From Pristionchus mayeri (taxonomy: Eukaryota > Nematoda > Chromadorea > Rhabditida > Neodiplogasteridae), in the NCBI GenBank assembly GCA_036245805.1, contig BTRK01000002.1, positions 23,429,067 through 23,493,066 of the forward strand: 64,000 nt of DNA, in the 5' to 3' direction. Positions 43,530-55,051 of this stretch are shown here, piece after piece (positions within the stretch are counted from its first letter, which is position 1; each line of letters opens with the position of its first letter). The notes beneath the pieces were generated by a model. The model ran no database searches and was not told where the DNA came from. It saw only the letters and a program-made list of their open reading frames with translations. The position numbers and the translations under genes are program-made.

Positions 43530-46084
43530 ATGCCTAAGTGCTACTATGAGTTGCTCGAAGTGGAGCGGGATGCCGACCCCGAGACTATCAAGAAGAACTA
43601 CAGAAAGATGGCACTCAAATGGCATCCAGATAAAAACCCCAACAATGTATGTGGTCACATCTTTTCTCTTTACCTTCCTTCCTATCAGGTCGATGAGGCG
43701 ACGAAGATCTTTGCTCAATTGCAACAAGCATACGAGACATTGAGTGACTCTCAAGAGAGAGCCTGGTACGATCGACACAGGGAACAGATCATCAGAGGAG
43801 GTTCTTCCTAAACGTTCTTATCTCCAGCCAACCACGCTTCTAAGGTTTTGACGAGGAGAATTATAAGGATGACAGTATGGATTTGCTGAAATATCATTGC
43901 AAATGTTGGGATGGATTTGGGGATGATAAGAAGGTGAGTTATTATGCTCGTGGTGAAGTATTTGCAAGTCTGAATTCTTCATCTCCTTTGATATAATCCA
44001 ATGGGTATTCCAGGGTTTCTTCGCCGTTTATAGAGAAGTATTCGAGAACCTTACTGAAGAAGATCGGGATTTCCACGACGATGCCAAGAATGGAAATTAT
44101 CCTCAGTTCGGGGATTCGACTAGCGATCCCGAGGAGGTGAAATCACTCACTATTACATTTGATCCTCTCTTGTTCGTAAGCAATCCAATTCAGCATTTAC
44201 AAGTTTTTGAATTTATTTAACTTATATTTTTTTTGCATCTTTGCTCTTCAGATTGTGACCAAGTTCTATGGGTTTTGGTCCTCGTTCTGCACCGTGAGAA
44301 GCTTTACATGGCTCGAAGAATACGACATTAGACAGGTATTGATCTATTTTCAATCTTTAGAAAGCGATGTCAACTGATGGTGTTCCAAGTACTGCTTCGT
44401 GTAGGCTCCCAACCGTCCGACGATGCGTGCGATGGAGAAGGAGAACGAGAAGATGAGACAAGCGGGCAAAGCAGAGAGGAATGAGCAGATCAGGGTTACC
44501 TTGAATAACTCTTTATGGATAACCATTGTACTTACAGGATCTCGCTGCTTTCGTCCGTAAGAAGGACCCGCGTGTCGCAGCATACAGGTTAGTTTGTTGG
44601 CCGTTCAAGCATAACCATTCCGTTTCCAGAGAAATGCTTGAAGATAAGAAGAAAGAGAATCAACGAAAGAATGAAGAGAGAATGAGGCAGCAGAGGATCG
44701 ACAACCTGAAGTAAGCTCAGCTTCCAAAATACTCACTTTTTATATTTTCCTCTAGAAACCTCGGCGTTCACAAGGAATCGGAAGAGGCCAAAGAAGAGTG
44801 GAGAAAGAAAATGGAGGAGATTGAAGATGAGTTGGATGAGAAAGAAGGAGGAGTTGCTAGCGATCTCAGCGATGAAGGTTGGTCACTGGAGGCATGGTGG
44901 AACTTGTTGGATAATCGACCCAATCCCAACACTCGCCTATCATTTCCCGTCCCCTCCTCATCATAAATGTGTTGTATGACCGAAAATCAGGGAGAGATAC
45001 CTAGAAATTAGTGAGTAGAGGAGAAAGGGCGGCAATTATAAAGAAGTGCTGGCATGTTCCTTATAATGCGATTACTGATTAAGGATAAACAAAGCTGATA
45101 AACATTAAAATGTTAATTTTTGTAGATGAGGAGGGAGATACTCCATACTGCATCGTGTGTGAGAAGGCGTTTAAATCGATGTCAGTTGTATTATTTTTTC
45201 TTTTTGTATTTTAGTATTGTAGGAAAACAAAGGAGAACCACGAAAAGTCGAAGGCTCACAAGCAGAAATTGGCGGAATTGAAGAAGCATCTGAAAGATGA
45301 AGAGGCGGCTCTCTTGTTAGAGGGACTAGGAGAGGACGAGGACGGAGAGGTTGATTGGGAGATGGATGATCGAGCAGTTGAAGGTTTAGGAGCAGGAACA
45401 AGTGGATAACACTCATCGTGGTAAGAAGAGCAAGAAGGCACGGAAGAAGGAGAAGGAGAGGAGACAGAGAGAGGAAGAAGAAAATGAGGAGAAGTGAGGA
45501 GGGAGAAGAGTTGTCCATCGAAGGAGTCCCTTCCAGGAAGGATGAAGAGGGTCTGGTAGAGGCAACCGATGGATTGACATTGGAAGAGAAGGAGGAGGAG
45601 GAGGGAGGGGAGAAGCAGGAGGACAATATATTCCTCGCTGCTGCTAAAGTTCCCATGAAGAAGGAGAAGAAGAAGTGGGTCTATTCCTGTTAGTCCGTCC
45701 CTAATCATTGTTAAACGTAATGATTAATTAGAAATTGGTTAACAATTTTAAGTTGAAAAGTTTCCGTAGTTTAATTTCCATAAATACGTAATGTACGATT
45801 GACATTTGATATTGTAGGGGCAAATCAGAATCGATCAATGTACAAGAGCCAGTGAAGGGAGGAGAGACTGTACCGAAGACGGCACTCTGTGACAAGTAAG
45901 GGATTGTAGGGTGGAGGGATGGAATGGTGAACTTTTGAGATGTGGTGAATTCTTCGAATCTCGTTCGAAGCTCTTCGCGCATCTGAAGGAGAGTGGGCAT
46001 GCGACTCCCCTCGTGATGCAAGGAGGAGGAGGGAAGAAGAACAAGGGAAAGAAGGGGAAAAAAGGAGCTAACGATGAATGGTAG
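43530..46084 (+). CDS. dnajc21: DNAJC21-type J protein (504 aa, 15 exons)
   Basis: Orthologue of DNAJC21/yeast Jjj1, an Hsp70 co-chaperone that helps recycle 60S export factors in the cytoplasm. The J domain is at the N terminus ([22 protein letters not shown] at residues 32-34), followed by the family-specific block [16 protein letters not shown], the central charged coiled coil and a first zinc finger [20 protein letters not shown]. An acidic/Lys-rich stretch and a C-terminal finger [20 protein letters not shown] with GH follow. Exons: 43530-43646, 43689-43800, 43845-43933, 44014-44136, 44252-44335, 44405-44494, 44538-44587, 44630-44710, 44756-44877, 45126-45180, 45223-45349, 45390-45493, 45537-45674, 45818-45895, 45940-46084. 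Two introns of 40 and 43 nt near 45.4-45.5 kb look like frameshifts if not spliced. Two acceptors are TCTAAG and TTTGAG. Complete and apparently functional. Confidence 0.93.
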
Positions 46085-46098
46085 CACTCTACCCACTC

Positions 46099-46314
46099 CT
46101 ATTCCCATTTATTCAGTTTTGTATCGTTTTGTCTATCCAGTGATTGATCTATAGGATGTGGCTCTTTAGCCATAACCGGGTGTACGTTTTCTGTTACTGA
46201 TTGTTTTACTTGTTGTTGCCAGTCGAGATAAACAGGCTGATTCTTCTTCCGAATGTTGTCATCTGTGAACTTGTGGGCGTGGCGGAGAGGAGGGGGAAGT
46301 CCCTTAGGGCGCAT
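46099..46314 (-). CDS. small conserved-looking protein (71 aa)
   Basis: Single exon, ATG at 46314, stop TAG at 46099-46101, only 15 bp from the convergent DNAJC21 stop, so the two 3' untranslated regions must overlap. The protein is hydrophilic with no membrane segment (RHAHKFTDDNIRKKNQPVYL, DWQQQVKQSVTENVHPVM) and ends KLNKWE. An out-of-frame ATG lies four bases upstream. Size and composition would suit a small mitochondrial or complex-associated subunit, but nothing identifies it. Confidence 0.5.
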   Translation of the reverse strand: MRPKGLPPPLRHAHKFTDDNIRKKNQPVYLDWQQQVKQSVTENVHPVMAKEPHPIDQSLDRQNDTKLNKWE

Positions 46315-47279
46315 TCATTCTTGCACAATGGAGGAGAAGGATGAGTCTAACCCCTCGCTTCTCCATCCATTCTCGGTCTGTTGAGATGCGGAGCTGTGAT
46401 TGTATCACTTCAATATTTCGCCTGTCTCCACACATGTGAAATCGTATGGCCGCTTCCTGTTTACTCTGCATTCCGACGCCCTGTTTGCATTCAATTGTCG
46501 CCAGGATTGGGGTGGTCGATCTTCAAAGACACAGTTAAGACGCTAACATATTATTATTTTGAAATGTGACAAGTTTACTGTAAGAAGTACATATATTTGT
46601 TCAGTGACGGGGACAAGGCTTCACCCTCGTTCCGTGGCTCAAGCTTAAAACCCCTTGTGTCTGCCTTAGATTGGTTACTTTCTCTGAATTTTCTCGTCAA
46701 AATATAAAGTTGGCTTCATTTGTTCGTTTTCCTCTACCTCAGACGCAATATTTCATCGAAGAGACTAGCGTAGATATATAGGGAAGATGATTGAAGAGTG
46801 AATAGAATGGTCCTCTTCTTCTTCTCAGCTGGGAACAGGATTGGCCAGCTTTGTTTTGGTTGCTCCGTGGTTTTCTCAACGACTCCTTTCAGCAGTTCGT
46901 GCATTTCTCACATGAGCTTGTTATGCTCCTTTCACAAACCGTATTTCTCCATTCACGGATTGTTAGTCCGTCCGTGCTTCTGGAATCTTTAGCATTTCAG
47001 ATTGCATCTAAAGAGTCGCTTAGTGGCCGCTGTCCTTTCCACGTCTCTCTCACTCTGTTGAACTTCCTTTCGCCTTTCCTTTCATTTTTCGGCAGAAGTA
47101 TTTGCGGTAAACGCTTCCAGCCATGATAATCATATCTTCTCTTTCCAGTTCCAAGAGGGGGTGGAAGAACTCCGGGAGGGAAGAAAGAGCCGGATGTCTG
47201 GAAAGGGAGGGGGGCATTCTGTGGGGGAGTAGGTCACTCTGTCTCTCTTCCTCTTCCTCTTCATCTCTCCTCTAATAGT
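46315..47279. other. intergenic stretch with possible small exons
   Basis: Contains splice-like sites (GCATTTCAG at 46995-47003, CTCTTTCCAG at about 47148) and open frames at 46798-47126, perhaps 5' exons of the gene at 47280, but none could be joined in a convincing frame. Confidence 0.4.
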
Positions 47280-48100
47280 ATGATTCTCACATCCATTCTC
47301 TTTTTCCCCTACTTCCTCTCAGCTTCTCATACACTTTTTATGACGAGTAATCTCCGATCTCATCTTCAATTTACTCCCATTCTTTGTTCCCTCGAGCTAG
47401 TTCTGTGTCAGGGCACTTTCGATTGCTCACACCGTGATATTTTGATGAGTGACAAGAATTGCAGACATGACGATTCGACCTATGTGAGAGACTGCGTAAA
47501 GTGTCCAGAGAGTCAAGAAGTTAGAATGGTCAGTTCAATTATGAAGAGAAAGATGTTGCAAGAAAACAAGTTTAACATATACCAAACAAGCACTCTCGTA
47601 GAACGAATGATGTTAGATATTTGTATTCATCATTGCAAGCACCTCACAAAAGGAGATTCTATTGCTTGCTCGGGTAACCTCGTTTAGTTTTTGGACGAAT
47701 TGCGAGGGAGGAAATTGGCTGAAATGTTCATGAAATGTCGATGTACACTTCATTTATTATGCGGTAGACTACTTCTCCGAAATGCATCTGGTGAGGGAGG
47801 AGACTATTGACCGAACATCTACACTCAGGGCGATGCCTCTGTGACGAATCCTGTCTCATTCCGGATTACTTCTTTCATCTCGACACTACAGGTATCCCTC
47901 TCCCTCTCTCTCTCCTCTCATGGTGGTTCTTTGAGGGTCTCTACTTCTTCTCTGCTCTCTTCGCCTTCACTCTGATCGCCTTGTGTCTCTGTTGTTGTGT
48001 GGTTGGATGCAGTCACTTCATGGACTGTCTAGGGGATACTCCTGAGGAACGACGTCCGCCTCCACGCAAAAATAATGTGCGCCACGAACTGATTCCTTGA
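47280..48100 (+). CDS. Cys-rich single-pass membrane protein (221 aa)
   Basis: Two exons, 47280-47673 and 47829-48100, joined in phase 1 over a 155-nt intron (donor G|GTAACC, acceptor ACACTCAG). The product begins with a hydrophobic signal-like segment (MILTSILFFPYFLSAS), then a Cys-containing ectodomain (CQGTFDCSHRDIL, CRHDDSTYVRDCVKC, GRCLCDESC), a transmembrane helix (LYFFSALFAFTLIALCLCCC) and a basic cytoplasmic tail ending NNVRHELIP. Upstream 5' exons are possible. Candidate 44-nt intron at 47890 was rejected because it breaks the transmembrane frame. No family recognised. Confidence 0.5.
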
Positions 48101-48790
48101 GTCGAACTACTAATTTCTGTGAACAGTGACTTAATAAATCACATCCGATCCGAATACGCATTCATGATATCTGCAAGAGATCAACGAAAGAAGTTACTAC
48201 TATCAATCCAACTTAAAATACGGTAGAATTTAGTTACTGTACAGTACATAAACAACGAAGTACAGTACATATTTTTAATCTTGATTGTTTGACCTACCAC
48301 AATACAGTATCTTGAAACATGATTATTAAACAGAACATGCTTATCACGATAAGGTCAGAAAATGAGAAAATGACGATGCAAATGAGAAAAGATCCAAGAG
48401 CCGTAGAAAGACGTGAATTTCACGTCGTGAAAGAGATTAATCAAGCACCTAATGTCAAAGAATGGTTAACTGAAAGATACAATATTACTTAATCCTTATA
48501 ATCATAAACGTACACATGTATAAACATTCAAATAAAGAAATAGTTTTCGCAAAGATCGATTTTTCAATTTATGGTGGCCACTATGTACTGTACCTTAATT
48601 ACAGTACCCTTTCATTCAAAACTTAAATTCGCCAAATATCTCAACACGCAGTGATACGCAGTGATAATTTTACTTTCGATATTGATTTTTTTCTTGTTTT
48701 ATGGCCTATTTATGTAAATTTCTTTTTTTTTTATTGCCATGTTATGTTTCTTGCTCCAAAACACTCGATTGTTCTTTTGCAGCTATAAGC
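48101..48790. other. intergenic stretch upstream of the CPEB gene
   Basis: AT-rich, with several CAGTAC-like words (ACAGTAC at 48240-48270 and 48600). An acceptor CTTTTGCAG at 48782 directly precedes the CPEB start, so a leader or 5' untranslated exon is spliced there. Confidence 0.5.
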
Positions 48791-51700
48791 ATGAACTCAG
48801 CTCTCCAGAACGGAGATTGGCCTACGATGGGTGGCTTATCAGGTATTTCATTTCTCCTCGCATTGTCTCACTAAGCGCTTCATTTTTTGAATGAGAAATG
48901 TCTTGAATTAATGGGAGCTTTTTCAGAAATATTGAATGAGATTCAGTCGACGTATCCTCTTACTCTCGCAAATCAGACCGACGAGGACACTGAGACTTCT
49001 TCACCTGTCACATCTGAGAGCGCATCTGTTAACACTGCGTTCCCATTCTCGGAAACTGATCTTGCCAATTACGCAATGATTCCTGGCTCAATGCGTACGT
49101 GAAAATTTATCGTTGTGATTAATTGTTGTTGGTTTTAGCTCCTCATCCTTTTCACTTTCCTTCTGACGATATGGGTGCAGTTCCTTTGACGTTCGCAGAA
49201 TGTGCTGTCATTTATCATTTATGTCAAAAAAATCAGCATTTTTAGTCCCGTTCTGTGATGCGGAGCGCGAGGTGTACGATGAACTGACTGGTCCCACAGA
49301 CAACAGCATTTACTCGAGAAAGGTGTTCATTTGTGACATTTGTGAATTGTTATTGTTCGTATAAAAACATTGTTCGTTATAGGTCTTCATCGGTGGTCTT
49401 CCAAAGACACTCACAGCTAGTAAGTTTTGTTTGTGTTGATGTAATTCGAGTCCGTGTAAGTGATCTGGATTATCTGAATCATAGTAAGTGCAGAGGAGCT
49501 GTGCCACTTCTTCTCCGAGTTCGGCCCCGTTATGATAGACTGGCCTCATCGAGAGCGGATGCCCGACAGACCGCCTCATGGTAAACTAAACTATCCATAA
49601 GTTGCTTCTTTTCACGTAAATAGTCGTATAAGCTATTTAGGTTACGCTTTCGCTGTCTTCTCCCGAGCATCTTCAGTGGATGCTCTCGTTAATCGTTGCT
49701 CAGTTTCTCGTGGCAAGCATTGCATATACCTCGGCCCATACTGTGTTAGTTTGCTTTGTTTTGTCGTAAAAAAAGTGGTTCAAATTGCCTTTGCATAGTG
49801 CTCAGCAGGCGATTGACTAGAGAGTACTTTCGACACAAATAACATTTAGTGTTGGGATTTTTTGAATGAAAAACGCCGCAAAACACAAATATTTTTATTT
49901 AACTTTTGCTTTATAGCCTGGGAAAAATGCTGCAAAAATATCGCAGCGAGCAGGGTTCGAACCTACGCGGGCAATGCCCATTGGATTTCAAGTCCAACTC
50001 CTTAACCACTCGGACATCGCTGCTGGCGGGAGAGAAAGCGAGAACCCCCGCTAGATTGTCTCGCACTTCTCTTCTGTCCCAGCTGTCTGTTTTCGCCCGT
50101 ACGCTTTCCATTTCCAGGTCCAAGTTCGCCCATGGATCAAGATGGACAGAGAGCACTACATGTCGGGATACGATGATGTTTTTGCCTCTTTCTCTCATGT
50201 GAATATTTTTTTAAATATTCAGGCGAACTCTGCCCGCACCCAACGCTATTCCATTTTCATAGGCGGTGTCGCACGAACTACAACTGCTCGTGAGTGAATT
50301 ACCTTATGTTCACCTGTGATATCTTGTTAATAGGTAACCTTGCCGAGACGATAGACAATGCTATCGGAGACGTTGTCGCAGTGAGAATCGAAGTGGACTA
50401 TGACACGGAATACCCTAAGGGAGCCGCTCGTGTCATATTTGCTACTGAAAAGGTTTGATAAGTATATGAATAGATTTATCATGCGAAATTGCAACAGGCT
50501 TATGTTACTGCGATTGCTCGTCGATTCATACAAATGGCCTCTCACGATCTTCACAAGGATGAGTACAAGGAGGTAATTTGAAATCATCGCACTTCACCCA
50601 GTGTATGTGCCCATCGGATAATGTCTTTCAGGTCGAGATGAAGCCATACCTCGAAGATTGTATGATTTGTGAACGCTGCTTCAAGGTCAGTCTAATTAAC
50701 ACATTGTTGTGTCTAATTAACACATAGTGTGATTGAACGATTTACAGATGTCCACTCGTTCATTCTGCGCGGAGCTTCGCTGCCTGAAATATTTCTGTGA
50801 CATGTGCTGGAAGGTTACAATTATTATTATTTTCGTATATATTAAAATATGTATATTAAATATATTAAAATATGTAGCATTGCAAAACATAACAAGGGCT
50901 GTAATTATAGGTGTGGCACTCAAGTTGCTCTTCCACAACTGAGCATCGTCCCATGCTCAAGGGTCTGCATCAACAACCTCGTTATTCGTCAAGCAGCACG
51001 CTAACTGAGAGGTAGTAAGAATATATTTACTGAAGTTCATGCATAATCATTTTTAGTTACCGCTCCCGTACATCGGCTCCTCCTTCCCCCTTTGCTACAG
51101 GAGGCGCTCACTCTCCGCCCTCCTCTGCGGGTCCTTTCGGTGCCGCAGGCCTTTCGGCATTCTGGTCGCACACCCCGGTTGCTGCAGCCGCCGCAGCAAT
51201 GGCCGCTGCCACTGCCCGTGTGAATTCGGGTGGCAGTCTGCGTGGCTTGTCTGGCACCTCTCCATATGGTGGATATCCCTCGCTGTTGGCCACACCCTCT
51301 GCACTCCTCTACGCCAACGGTACTCTCGCTGAGGGTGTGTCTGTTTTTTTTATAAATTTATTCTTCATTGTTAATCTAATCACATCGTTAATCAATTGTC
51401 TCGTTAAGATTCATTTGAAGGTAATTCAATGGGTCGTCGTGCTGGTCTTTCAACTGCAGCCAATTTGAGACTGGCTGATCTGCATGGAACATTCGGAAGA
51501 GGTGACCAGAGAAGAAACAATCGGATAATGAGCTATATGTATTTCGACTTTAGAATGGATGATAAATCAACTCGTTGCAGAGATGGTTGTCCGTCCTCCT
51601 TCTGCTTTCGGTGGTAGCAGCAGCTCGAGTAGCCTTAATGGAGGCATCTCGGTCGCTCCACCGACTCCAGTCACCGGTGGATTCGCGAGTGCATCCAGTA

Positions 51701-52045
51701 GTGCCACCACTCAGTTTACATTCGACGATCTCAATTCGTTCAGGTGGGCGTTACTGAAGATTGGGGTGCATGGTCAGATATGTTCATGAAATCTCAACGA
51801 AAGTTTTGTTTATTGTTAAAATAGCCCGATTACCCCGCCTTCTGCGAGGCTACCGTGGTAGCGGAGTAAGCTCTGCAATCGCACTTAACTAAGCTTGTTA
51901 ACATGCTTCCTGTCGATCTCGCTACCCGGACAGACGGAACACGGAATTGCGTATTTAGTATCGATATTTCAGCCCTCCAGCTGAGTCTCCCCATAGCCCT
52001 ATCATGGACAAGTCGAAGTACGCCCACAAGTTCTTCAGCTTCTAA
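48791..52045 (+). CDS. cpb: CPEB-family translational regulator (545 aa, 17 exons)
   Basis: Cytoplasmic polyadenylation element-binding protein: binds U-rich elements in mRNA 3' UTRs to control poly(A) length and translation, typically in germ line or neurons. RRM1 starts at about residue 111 (KVFIGGLPKTLTAKELCHFF, FGPVMIDWPHR), RRM2 at about 190 (RYSIFIGGVARTTTARNLAE). The ZZ-type zinc-binding domain lies at 275-332: CMICERC, CAELRC, CDMC, WHS...EH. About 200 further residues rich in Ala, Gly, Ser and Pro follow. Exons: 48791-48842, 48927-49094, 49139-49174, 49246-49322, 49383-49419, 49494-49580, 49641-49744, 50223-50289, 50334-50452, 50498-50572, 50632-50685, 50748-50813, 50911-51011, 51057-51334, 51421-51501, 51581-51743, 51973-52045. 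The N-terminal part before RRM1 is short (110 aa). Which paralogue it is cannot be told from the sequence alone. Confidence 0.92.
49942..50023 (-). tRNA. tRNA-Ser(UGA)
   Basis: 82 nt on the minus strand. Acceptor halves GCAGCGA and TCGCTGC pair perfectly, A box GTCCGAGTGGTTAAGGA, anticodon arm TTGGA-CTTGAAA-TCCAA with anticodon TGA, a long variable arm (GGGCATTGCCC) as in type II Ser tRNAs, B box GGTTCGAACCC, discriminator G. It lies in the 478-bp seventh intron of the CPEB gene in antisense orientation. Confidence 0.96.
51832..51893 (+). repeat. GC-rich hairpin element in a CPEB intron
   Basis: CCCCGCCTTCTGCGAGG hairpin followed by GTGGTAGCGGAGTAAGCTC and TGCAATCGCACTT; the same modules in the same order as at 1002-1060. 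It lies in the last intron (51744-51972). Confidence 0.5.
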
Positions 52046-53643
52046 GAAGTGAGCTTCCAATCGCTGACCGATTTACTTATCCTCTACACCTCTTAGTCAA
52101 ACTGTATTTTTTGCAACCCTTCTAAATTCCGATTTTCGATTTTGCTTTAATGTTAATTAGCTAGCTACTCGTTCGTTAACTGTCACGCAGTATCGTCTTT
52201 TCACACCGCTTGCTGCCTTGAAATAATCTAATTCCTTGAGTAGATTTTTCATTTCTATGCTTATTCCCTTTCTGTTGATTCTTCGTACAGAAATTGTATT
52301 TTTTAAAGATGAACATTATCGTCTTCAAGGTATGTTTTCCATTTTTTCTACGTTTACATTTATAGCACACTTTGCTCTAAAGAATCTTGTCTATTTTCAC
52401 GTTGTTAAATCTATTATTATATTCCCCCTTCAAAGCGAATGACATTCCCGGCTTTTTGCAATGTATGTATTTCAAATTTGTCGGTAATGCTTCGCTTGTG
52501 ATTGATTTCCCCATGTATACCTTTCCCGATTTTGTTCATATAAAAATTTTCTAACAGCCAGCGCTAAGCATCTTATTGATTACTAGCATGATGTTAATAT
52601 TTTTGATTTCTACATATCCCCCGCCCACCCTCATAGCTGTACAATAATGTCGGCTCTCTGTATGTCATTGTGACCTGTTTTCCTCTGTAATATCGAATTC
52701 CATAGTTGACTCGGTTACCTAGCACCTCTCATTGCTCCTCAAACCTTCTCCAGGTTTCTAGGTGAATTGACTTGAGCTTCTGCTTCACTTCTTTTGTTGT
52801 TTTAAGTCTCCGTTATCCCAACTACATATAATAAATTTTAAATTTGTTGCTGGAGTTATTTTGTACATTACGCGTAGTCATTTATGACATTGCTTTTTTT
52901 ATAGTTGTAAAGTAGAGCATGAGCAAGAGGAGTTAATGTAGGAGATTTGTGGGAGTCACCTTCGAAAATCATGGTAGGTGGGAAGGTGCTATTTTACTCC
53001 CTAAGGCATGGAGTGGTAGCATATTCGAAGTATTATACGGATTGAGAGAACACTAACATGATAGAAGTGATAAATATTTTTATGGGTAGTTGGTTATAAG
53101 GTATGATACAAACATTTGATTTATGGTAGGAATGCAAGAGTTGTGAAGTTAACGATCCATTTTCACTGTGATTCATTTTCTCGTTTCGAGAGATGGGAAA
53201 ACATCTATTTGAACAGTTTGGAAAGTAGAAGAGAAACGGCATTATTTGGTCGAAAGAGGGAAAAGAATAGAGGAAGAGAGGAGGGAAGGGGAAGGTATAC
53301 GGACGATCTCTAGACGAAGGAGAGGGATGATCAGGGGGTACAAAAGGACGTCGTTTAGGGGAAATGACAACATTTCGTGCTTTACATGCTATCTATCGTT
53401 TTCTTGTTCAGCATTCTTTTCAATATCTCGCTCCTTCTCCCGTCACAGTTGAAACTCGGGGAGGGGATAGATTCAAGAGGGAAAGAGGGAGGGAGTGAGA
53501 GTGAACTCCTTGAGAACTCTTCTCTCCCATTCGTTTCTCTAGTTCAATCTCTCAAATGCTCTGCAAGTAATCGATCTCACTGTCGAATACTTCATTCCTG
53601 CTATTTCTTCCTCCATTGATATGGATTGATTGAGGTGTCTGAG
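52046..53643. other. CPEB 3' region and intergenic DNA
   Basis: Pyrimidine-rich AT-rich sequence, probably 3' untranslated at first. A GA-rich tract around 53230-53340 gives spurious Arg/Glu open frames. No gene is supported. Confidence 0.5.
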
Positions 53644-54242
53644 ATGTGTGATCCCTGCAGTCTTCCTGCCATTCACGAGGATCCCATCGAAGTGAAGGTC
53701 GCCGTAAGTTTATTGTCTACCCATGACGACTAATCCACCTGCCCCTTTGAGGATGGGGGGAAACTCGAACTGACTGTTCCTGCTCCAACCAACATCTGGC
53801 ACAGAAAGTTAGTCCTCCTCCCAAGAATCAAGAGATAAAGGATTCCTCTCATAGATTCGAGGATGGTCGTACCGAGTATGTGGAGACCCCGAATCCTTAC
53901 CTGGAAGTGAGCAACGTATGGCGATCAGGCGAACTGGTGAGGTTACGGTAGAGGGTATTAGTGTAGTCAATCAATAATCAGGGCAAAGACCACTCGCCCA
54001 TCAAGGTTGAGGTTGGAGAAGACGGAAAGCTGATGATGCCCGTGGTAAGAAAAAAGAGTGAAAAATCACTATTCACTTTGAAATATATAGGTGTCTGTTC
54101 TCTTTTACCACAGTCGTTGATATTAATCTCTGAGTTGATCTTTGAGGTGATGCCAACTGATTCTGCCCAGTACTACACGTACTACAGAGCTGACGATGGA
54201 GTCCACCACTACTCATACTTCAATGTTAAGATCGGAAACTGA
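53644..54242 (+). CDS. single Ig-like domain protein (118 aa)
   Basis: Five exons: 53644-53703, 53752-53807, 53855-53936, 53982-54044, 54147-54242 (TGA), total 357 nt in phase. The product reads as one V/I-type immunoglobulin-like fold without a signal peptide: strand B KLELTVPAP, C NIWHRKFEDG, E/F signature GKLMMPVVMPTDSAQYYTYY, G strand HHYSYFNVKIG. The canonical disulfide cysteines are absent; Cys occurs only at MCDPC. The DSAxYY motif is restored exactly when the fourth intron is spliced at ATCTTTGAG|GTG and not at the upstream ACCACAG, which would insert eleven hydrophobic residues. Intron 1 also ends in TTTGAG. Likely an intracellular Ig module as in muscle-type proteins; partner unknown. 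Confidence 0.7.
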
Positions 54243-55051
54243 TTATGCATCTCTTCCTCCATCGTCCGTACAGTAATCACTTCCATCATTCACTTCGTTT
54301 TTTAACAATCGGGCTCTGTGTTGTAGATCATACTGTGTTCAAGACTGGGTTAGTGTGTCTCTTTTCTGGTGATAAATGGTGATATTCCCATTCTGTATAT
54401 CCCGCATAGCAAGGGTCGTGAAAGAGAGATGAGTCGTGAAGGAATTTCACATGTCAAGAAGGTGTTCTCATGATTCGCATTTTGACATCGTCAGATCCTC
54501 AACACAACATAAATAAAAGAAACAAACAAACAAACTGTTCGGACGATGTAGTTCAAGTTGCGACGGTTCTTGTAGAGGGAGTTATAGATCTTTTGATTCG
54601 GATTATCTCTTATTCTATGCATATTATTCACGGTCAACTAGCACGCGGCAAACGAGCCGAACTTCGTTGTAGAGAGGTGATCTAAAATTAATTGATCGAG
54701 ATTTTCGGATTGTTATTGAGACCTACGTGATCGCGCGAAACATTGAGATTGTTTGATAATTCGATTTAGCTGAATTTCCTTCTTCAAATTATTTTTCCTT
54801 CTCGCCTTTTCCCTCAATTTTCGAGGTATTTGTGTTTGAGTACTTGTATTGGATTATCGATGCTGATGCCATCTAAATGGGGCAAAAACATAAGGGAGAA
54901 TGAGAATCCTTGTTCTCATACTGAAATCAATGAGAGCATTGAAAGAGGGAGAGATGAGAGAGGGGAGAATTTATTTTCGATCGAAATGCAGAAATCGCGA
55001 TATTCATTCGAAAAAAGGAGTGTACAGTAGTGAACTCATCGAGTTGAGAAA
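54243..55051. other. intergenic stretch
   Basis: No gene is supported. The open frame at 54470-54685 has no domain or splice context that would raise it above chance. Confidence 0.5.

Noticed and set aside
45418..45693. Separate Arg/Glu-rich ORF in the DNAJC21 region
   Set aside because: It mixes intron and exon; its second half is exon 13 of DNAJC21 after splicing of a 43-nt intron.
47890..47933. 44-nt intron in the membrane-protein gene
   Set aside because: Removing it shifts the frame and destroys the transmembrane helix and the natural stop.
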